19,445 bases of DNA from Desulfobacterales bacterium (lineage in GTDB: Bacteria; Desulfobacterota; Desulfobacteria; Desulfobacterales; 4be13). A model generated the notes under the pieces. That model was not told where the DNA came from. It made no database searches and worked only from the letters and a program-made list of their open reading frames with translations. Below, piece after piece: positions 15,399-19,445 of this stretch. The stretch is taken from positions 1-19,445 of the forward strand of contig JAOZLU010000065.1 in assembly GCA_029934695.1 (NCBI GenBank). Reading direction: 5' to 3'. Within the stretch, counting starts at the first letter, position 1. The number at the start of each line of letters is the position of its first letter. The translations under genes were made by a program, and so were the position numbers.

Positions 15399-15508
15399 GC
15401 GACTATTACCCTGAGTTCGGAACAGAGGAAAGGCGGCCCTGTCTGGTGATGAGCGGCAGTTTTTCCCATAAAGCGGAGTTTGGGTTGCGATGCACATACT
15501 CTTTTTAA
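15086..15508 (+). pseudogene. Heparinase II/III-family protein, C-terminal fragment
   Basis: The frame beginning GHAHCDMLAILLDFEDRN and continuing through DTGVYEYE, RRAYSRGTAAHNTVVLDG and DQAELW matches the C-terminal beta-sandwich region of heparinase II/III-like (alginate lyase-type) proteins. These cleave or modify acidic polysaccharides and are common in exopolysaccharide clusters. The fragment begins exactly where the 27-bp repeat ends; the N-terminal toroid domain with the other catalytic residues is absent, so the protein cannot be functional. A frame stays open upstream through the repeat to 14930 but is Arg-rich and non-native. The stop at 15508 overlaps the start of the glycosyltransferase gene by 19 bases, the original coupling of the two genes. 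Confidence 0.8.
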
Positions 15509-16761
15509 GCCATTATTTTCCGCCGGAGACGAATGCTCCGGCTTCGAGAACTTATGAACACGCCAGACGCTGGGTAAAAAATCCTGATGTCCGCGTGACT
15601 GTGATTACCAACCATCCCAGTCATCCTTATGGTGTTCTTTATGCGGGTTATAAAAACGAGTGGCTGACCCGTGAGGACAAGGACGGCATTGAAGTCCTTC
15701 GGGTCAAGACCTGTCTGGCACCTAATGCAGGATTCTTTCGGAGAACGCTCAATTATCTCTTTTTTATGGCCGCCAGCGTGACTGCGACAATAAAGATGCC
15801 CAGGCCGGAGCTTGTGGTGGCAACATCACCCCAGTTTTTCTGTGCGGCAGCCGGGTTCATCGTGAGCCAACTGAAACGATGTCCCTTTGTTTTTGAACTC
15901 AGGGATATCTGGCCGGAATCCATCGTCACCGTGGGGGCCATGAAACCGGGTCCGATGATTCGCATTCTTGAAAAACTTGAGCTTTTTTTGTATCGTCGCT
16001 CAACGCTGGTTGTGGCGGTCACCAATGCGTTCCGGGACAATCTCATCCGTAGGGGAATCCCGGGATCCAAAATTCATGTCATCAAAAATGGCGTTGATCT
16101 TTCCGCTTTTTCGCCCCGGCCGGTTTCCATGAATCTGATCCGCAGACTGGACGCTGAGGGAAAGTTTGTCGTCTCCTATATCGGCACGGTCGGAATGGCC
16201 CATGCGGTTGACAAAATCATTGAAGTCGCAGAGCAGTTGAGAGATGTCCCTGATATCCTTTTCCTGATTGTGGGAGAGGGCGCACAGAAAAAGACCGTTC
16301 AGAAAATGGTCAGAGAAAAAGGGTTGCCGAATGTCACAGTGCTGCCGGGTGTTTCCAAAGAAAAGGTAGCTGATTATTACGCGCTGACAGACCTGAACCT
16401 TGTGACATTACGCGGCACACCGCTTTTTAAGACGGTCATTCCTTCAAAGATATTTGAGATTATGGCCATGGCGCGGCCCATTCTCTGTTCTGTGGACGGT
16501 GAATGTCGGAAAATCATTGAAAAAGTGGGATGCGGTGTATTTGCAGAACCGGAAAATGTGGAGCATACGGTTCACGTCATCAGAAAATTCCGTCAGGAAA
16601 AAGAGTTGCTGTCTGCTATGGGAAAGAATGGCCGAAGTTATGTGAAACAGTATTCTGACCGGGAGGATATGGCAGACAGATATTTGGATATGTTAAATAA
16701 AATCTCATCTCACACGCACAAAAAAATTTGCCGGGTACAGGCCGGAATCCTGATTAAATAA
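15490..16761 (+). CDS. GT4 glycosyltransferase (WbuB-like)
   Basis: The 423-residue protein has the N-terminal Rossmann half MHILFLSHYFPPETNAPA with the acceptor-side pattern FELRDIWPES (about 137-146). The second half has the hinge VIKNGVDL and the nucleotide-sugar binding loop PSKIFEIMAMARP with the conserved E-x7-E region. This is the GT-B fold GT4 family, closest to WbuB-like enzymes that add sugars to lipid-linked exopolysaccharide or O-antigen on the cytoplasmic face. Pairing with a heparinase-like gene is typical of exopolysaccharide operons. The start overlaps the heparinase fragment, so translation was probably coupled; GGAG at about ten bases may now support it. Donor and acceptor sugars cannot be told. 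Confidence 0.9.
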   Translation: MHILFLSHYFPPETNAPASRTYEHARRWVKNPDVRVTVITNHPSHPYGVLYAGYKNEWLTREDKDGIEVLRVKTCLAPNAGFFRRTLNYLFFMAASVTATIKMPRPELVVATSPQFFCAAAGFIVSQLKRCPFVFELRDIWPESIVTVGAMKPGPMIRILEKLELFLYRRSTLVVAVTNAFRDNLIRRGIPGSKIHVIKNGVDLSAFSPRPVSMNLIRRLDAEGKFVVSYIGTVGMAHAVDKIIEVAEQLRDVPDILFLIVGEGAQKKTVQKMVREKGLPNVTVLPGVSKEKVADYYALTDLNLVTLRGTPLFKTVIPSKIFEIMAMARPILCSVDGECRKIIEKVGCGVFAEPENVEHTVHVIRKFRQEKELLSAMGKNGRSYVKQYSDREDMADRYLDMLNKISSHTHKKICRVQAGILIK

Positions 16762-16779
16762 GAGCTTGTTGCGACACGG

Positions 16780-16795
16780 GCAAAGTAAACTTTGC
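16780..16795. other. Small 7-bp hairpin
   Basis: GCAAAGT and ACTTTGC flank two A bases, 18 bases past the glycosyltransferase stop. It has no T-run and precedes the strong terminator by about 35 bases. Confidence 0.5.
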
Positions 16796-16828
16796 ACTCT
16801 GGATCAGAAATTTATTCAGAAAAGCACG

Positions 16829-16867
16829 AATCCGTTATCAGCTCAAAAGCTGGTAACGGATTTTTTT
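16829..16867 (+). terminator. Rho-independent terminator
   Basis: A 15-base stem (AATCCGTTATCAGCT / AGCTGGTAACGGATT, one G-T wobble) with loop CAAA is followed by five further T. It lies 67 bases past the glycosyltransferase stop and ends the plus-strand polysaccharide transcript. Confidence 0.93.
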
Positions 16868-17052
16868 GTATCCGGTATCTGCCTGCAGACATGCCACCTG
16901 CGGGGCTGACCGGATTTTATCTGTATATGCCGCAAAGACCATTAAACCTCAGATGTCGAGCTTCTGTAATACTCCTTTATGGCAACATTGAGAAGCAAGG
17001 ACCCGGCATATATTTATGACACTTTTTCCCCTTATCTGACCGTTATAATCAG

Positions 17053-18426
17053 TCAGAAATGAATGATCACAGACGAATACAGCGCATGTTCCCTCACGTC
17101 CTGTGAGAACTCCCGGTTTTGAAGGATGTATGTCCCGACATCCTTGCCGAATCGGTACTGATATGCGATGTCGAGAACAAATTTTCCCACAGCAATCCCC
17201 GATCCCAGGCTGAATCCGTAAAAATTATCCGGACTTCCCTCAGCAGGCGCAGGGTCATAAAAAACGCCGCATCGCAGCGGGATAACATATTTTGATCTGG
17301 CAGGGTCGAAAAAGAGGTATTCGGCTCCGATCCGAACCTGATGGGTCGCATGGACATCTGATTCTTCAACGGGCCGGTCGCTTATGGGACAGGTTTTGTT
17401 CCCTTCCGAATCTTCGATGAGAAAATCCTGCCACTCGGTTCTGCAAATATCTGCGGAAACTGTCAGGCGGTCTGAAAAGCGATATGCAACGCCGATCCCG
17501 TAGGACATGGGCATATCCAATTTCTGATCCTCGGTTGATGAAACACTTGAGTCATAAGAAAGCCCAGGATCAATGAGAGAATATTCGGACGCGAATTCAT
17601 GTTTCAGATCAGCGGTAAAAGGCGTTTTGAAAACAGCCCCGAGGGTGAGTTTCTCATTGATATTCCATAAAACACCGAGATTTGCATTGAAGCCGCTGAA
17701 TGAGTACTTGCTCCAGATGCTGTATTCATCAGTGGACATAACATTTTCCAGATGATCAATGGTTGTTATCTTCCGATATCGGTTTTGTTCCCAACTGTTG
17801 TCTTTCAGCCAGTCTTCCCAAAAGTTCAGAGTGAATCCAAAGGAAACCCTCGGGGTCATCTGGATGCAATAGGCAAGTCCGAGAGCTGAAAGGCTTCCGC
17901 TCTGTTTGTATCTGAAATCCCAGATTGCCGAGGTCCGGGTTGAACGCTCAATAATTGGAAAGTTCCACTCCCGTGTGAAGTCAAAAAGATGCTGATAGTT
18001 CAAAGAAAGAATCATATTACGATTGAAAAGTGCAAAGGGATACGACGCGCTGAAATAGTTGATATTCTCCGCGTCCACGCGCTGCTCCCCGGAAGCTTCA
18101 GTATTGGTTCCGAATTCATTCTCCTCGGTCCGATGAAAAAAGGCGCCGACAACTGAGACTTCGGGGCGGCCTAGCTGAATCAGTCCCCCGGGGTTCCAGG
18201 AGGCTGCTGTGGCGTCGTCAGCTACGGCAATAAACGCGCTGCCCATTCCCAAGGCCCTTGCCCCTGAACCCACCGGATTGAAGGTTGACGGAATTTCAAG
18301 TCTCTGTACGCCTCCTGTGGCGGTGTCCGATGTCTGGGCAATGGCGGTGTCTGAAATAAACGCACCAAGGGCACTGAGACAAATCAGAAAAAAAAGCGAT
18401 TTTTTAAAGATGTTTTGATGTATCAT
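17053..18426 (-). CDS. OmpP1/FadL-like outer-membrane protein
   Basis: The 457-residue product starts with a signal peptide (SLFFLICLSALGAFISDTAIA, cleavage probably after AIA). Mature residues include GSGARALGMGSAFIAVADD and ATAASWNPGG, the hallmark hatch region of the FadL/OmpP1/TodX family. Many alternating beta-strands follow, and the protein ends in SSVIIHF, whose terminal Phe is the outer-membrane insertion signal. The family forms 14-stranded barrels that take up hydrophobic compounds such as long-chain fatty acids or aromatics; the substrate here is unknown. Start: ATG at 18426 with AGAAAGG about eight bases upstream. That ribosome-binding site is part of a 19-bp sequence duplicated on the far side of a repeat cassette, so the gene was probably once directly joined to the upstream chitobiase-domain gene. 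Confidence 0.88.
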   Translation of the reverse strand: MIHQNIFKKSLFFLICLSALGAFISDTAIAQTSDTATGGVQRLEIPSTFNPVGSGARALGMGSAFIAVADDATAASWNPGGLIQLGRPEVSVVGAFFHRTEENEFGTNTEASGEQRVDAENINYFSASYPFALFNRNMILSLNYQHLFDFTREWNFPIIERSTRTSAIWDFRYKQSGSLSALGLAYCIQMTPRVSFGFTLNFWEDWLKDNSWEQNRYRKITTIDHLENVMSTDEYSIWSKYSFSGFNANLGVLWNINEKLTLGAVFKTPFTADLKHEFASEYSLIDPGLSYDSSVSSTEDQKLDMPMSYGIGVAYRFSDRLTVSADICRTEWQDFLIEDSEGNKTCPISDRPVEESDVHATHQVRIGAEYLFFDPARSKYVIPLRCGVFYDPAPAEGSPDNFYGFSLGSGIAVGKFVLDIAYQYRFGKDVGTYILQNREFSQDVREHALYSSVIIHF

Positions 18427-18458
18427 TAGGTTTACCTTTCTAATGCTGCGTTCCCAAG

Positions 18459-18548
18459 CCGGACGTGATTTGCAATCCCGTCCGGATCATTCCGGCACTC
18501 ACGGTGACATGGCGGAAACATTGCGGACGGGATTGCAAATCCCGTCCG
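18459..18548 (-). repeat. Paired-palindrome (REP/MITE-like) element, copy 2
   Basis: Two palindromes, 18459-18485 (one mismatch) and 18524-18548 (CGGACGGGATT / AATCCCGTCCG type), flank a 38-base spacer. Read on the minus strand the spacer begins CAATGTT and contains CACCG, matching the layout of the copy at 1755-1835. It lies between two minus-strand genes. Confidence 0.75.
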
Positions 18549-18624
18549 GCCTGCCCCTAATCCCGTCCGGCCTGCCCCTAATCCCGTCCGGCCTGCCCCT
18601 AATCCCGTCCGGCCTGCCCCTAAT
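18541..18624. repeat. 21-bp tandem repeat, four perfect copies
   Basis: Units begin at 18541, 18562, 18583 and 18604; each starts CCCGTCCGGCCTGCCCCTAA and adds a T. The first unit is the right arm of the palindrome element, so the array grew from the element's edge. No mismatch is seen among the four, indicating recent expansion. Confidence 0.97.
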
Positions 18625-18626
18625 GT

Positions 18627-19445
18627 TTACCTTTCTAATGCTGTATTCAGAAAACACGCCCCTCCTCCAGAGTCTGGGCTTTCGATGATGGTAATGATAT
18701 AGTTTCCTGTTTCTGTGGCACTTGGATTCCAGTCGGTTTTAAATGCTTTTGCCTTTATCGTCATGGTGGCAGAAACGGTTATGGGGGATTGATAAATCTG
18801 CGAATCTTCTGTTGGCTCACTGCCGTCGGTGGTGTAGTGAATGGCGGCTCCGGGCGTGGCGGATATGAGTTCAATTTCCTGGGCTTCCTCATAGATTTCA
18901 GAAGGCACTGAGAATGTGGGAGTTTCCACGGTTCCTGTGATGATATACTCTCCGGCTGTCACAGTGCTGGCGTTCCAATCTGTTTTAAATGCCTTTGCCT
19001 TTATTGTTGTGGTTTCAGAGATCACTATCGGCGATAAATAGAGCGGAGAATCTTCCCCAGGCTCACTGCCGTCTGTTGTATAGTGGATGACGGCATCAGA
19101 TGTGGCGCATGACAGTTCAACTTCCTGGGCGATGACATAGATGCCGGGACTTGGGGCGAAGCTGGGGGCTTCAACTGTTTGTGTAATCGTGTAAACCCCG
19201 GTTGCCGTGACACTCGGTGCCCAGTCGGTTTTGAACGCTTTTGCTCTGACTGTCATGTCTGATGTCACCAGAATGGGCGTTGTGTAAATCCTGGAACGCT
19301 CTGTGGGTTCGCTACCGTCTGTTGTGTAGTAAACAGATGCGCCGGAACTAATTGTTGACAGTTCAATATATTGAGGGGTGGCATAAGCAGCGGGAAGTGG
19401 CGAAAATGTGGGTGCCTCGGCTGTTCCGGTAATTGTATAAATTCC
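18627..19445 (-). CDS. Chitobiase-domain (CHB_HEX_C) repeat protein, C-terminal part
   Basis: The frame is open from the window edge to the TAA at 18627 and gives about 272 residues. It consists of 82-residue repeats (246-bp DNA period, equivalent positions 18741, 18987 and 19233), each with IHYTTDGSEP, a Y-x-SPI strand and TIKAKAFKTDW. These are CHB_HEX_C-type beta-sandwich modules, commonly strung along large secreted or surface proteins of Desulfobacterota; they serve as spacers or bind carbohydrate. The tail SPDSGGGACFLNTALER has a Gly-rich run and Cys-Phe, reminiscent of short C-terminal sorting or anchoring motifs, although no membrane helix follows. The real start lies beyond the window. 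The stop codon is inside the 19-bp duplicated sequence. Confidence 0.85.
   Translation of the reverse strand, partial: GIYTITGTAEAPTFSPLPAAYATPQYIELSTISSGASVYYTTDGSEPTERSRIYTTPILVTSDMTVRAKAFKTDWAPSVTATGVYTITQTVEAPSFAPSPGIYVIAQEVELSCATSDAVIHYTTDGSEPGEDSPLYLSPIVISETTTIKAKAFKTDWNASTVTAGEYIITGTVETPTFSVPSEIYEEAQEIELISATPGAAIHYTTDGSEPTEDSQIYQSPITVSATMTIKAKAFKTDWNPSATETGNYIITIIESPDSGGGACFLNTALER

Larger units (their letters stand above)
18430..18643. repeat. 19-bp direct duplication flanking a repeat cassette
   Basis: GTTTACCTTTCTAATGCTG occurs at 18430-18448 and 18625-18643. In minus-strand terms the left copy holds the AGAAAGG ribosome-binding site of the FadL-like gene, and the right copy holds the last codons and TAA stop of the chitobiase-domain gene. 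Between them are 176 bases consisting almost entirely of the paired-palindrome element and the 21-bp array. Confidence 0.9.

Noticed and set aside
14930..15508. A single 192-residue protein covering repeat and heparinase
   Set aside because: The upstream part is the 27-bp repeat read in the wrong frame (Arg-rich) and has no start signal; only the part from 15086 is heparinase.

Overview
The window reads as an accessory, repeat-rich stretch of a Gram-negative chromosome with roughly mid-range G+C. The organism is most likely a member of the Desulfobacterota (Desulfobacteraceae/Desulfonema-like). Reasons are an outer-membrane FadL-type protein with a C-terminal Phe, a periplasmic c-type heme protein, chitobiase-domain surface repeats, a heparinase/GT4 polysaccharide cluster, and several families of intergenic palindromes of the kind that litter such genomes. 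The taxonomic call is an inference; there is no rRNA or marker gene to confirm it.

Layout. (1) 1-1044: a minus-strand partial ORF starts 13 bases beyond an integron attC-like site (122-214), which itself lies just downstream of a minus-strand DUF3365 heme protein. (2) 1681-1973: tandem repeats, paired palindromes and a 24-bp duplication, abutting the 3' end of a BioB-like radical SAM enzyme (1965-2972, minus). (3) 3499-14377, plus strand: a defence island. It holds an MmeI-like adenine methyltransferase, then after a repeat-filled gap a tight run of DUF499 ATPase, DUF3780 and DUF1156 methyltransferase, then a Fic-domain gene whose frame is broken at a run of seven C. (4) 14378-15508: a scar zone of gene fragments, including a possible N-terminal stub of a PLD-type nuclease, a 27-bp coding repeat, and the C-terminal part of a heparinase II/III-family protein that runs into (5) a GT4 glycosyltransferase (15490-16761) with a clear terminator. 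(6) 17053-19445, minus strand: a FadL/OmpP1-like protein preceded by a repeat cassette, and the C-terminal part of a chitobiase-domain repeat protein that continues past the window edge.

How it works together. DUF499, DUF3780 and DUF1156 are families known to travel together in anti-phage islands, usually with a large helicase and a phospholipase-D-like nuclease. Here neither of those is intact, but short ORFs on both sides of the block (6459-6566 and 14510-14590) resemble the extreme N-termini of such proteins. The simplest reading is a formerly larger modification-based defence system that has lost its helicase and nuclease and now carries two methyltransferases, an ATPase, a DUF3780 protein with a duplicated tail, and a possibly phase-variable Fic protein. 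Both methyltransferases contain an AT-rich patch at or near the expected DNA-recognition region, as if specificity modules had been swapped.

The second theme is repeat biology. The same paired-palindrome element occurs near both ends of the window in opposite orientation. At each place a 19-24 bp duplication includes the stop codon of a neighbouring gene, so the element sits in the gap without truncating its neighbours.
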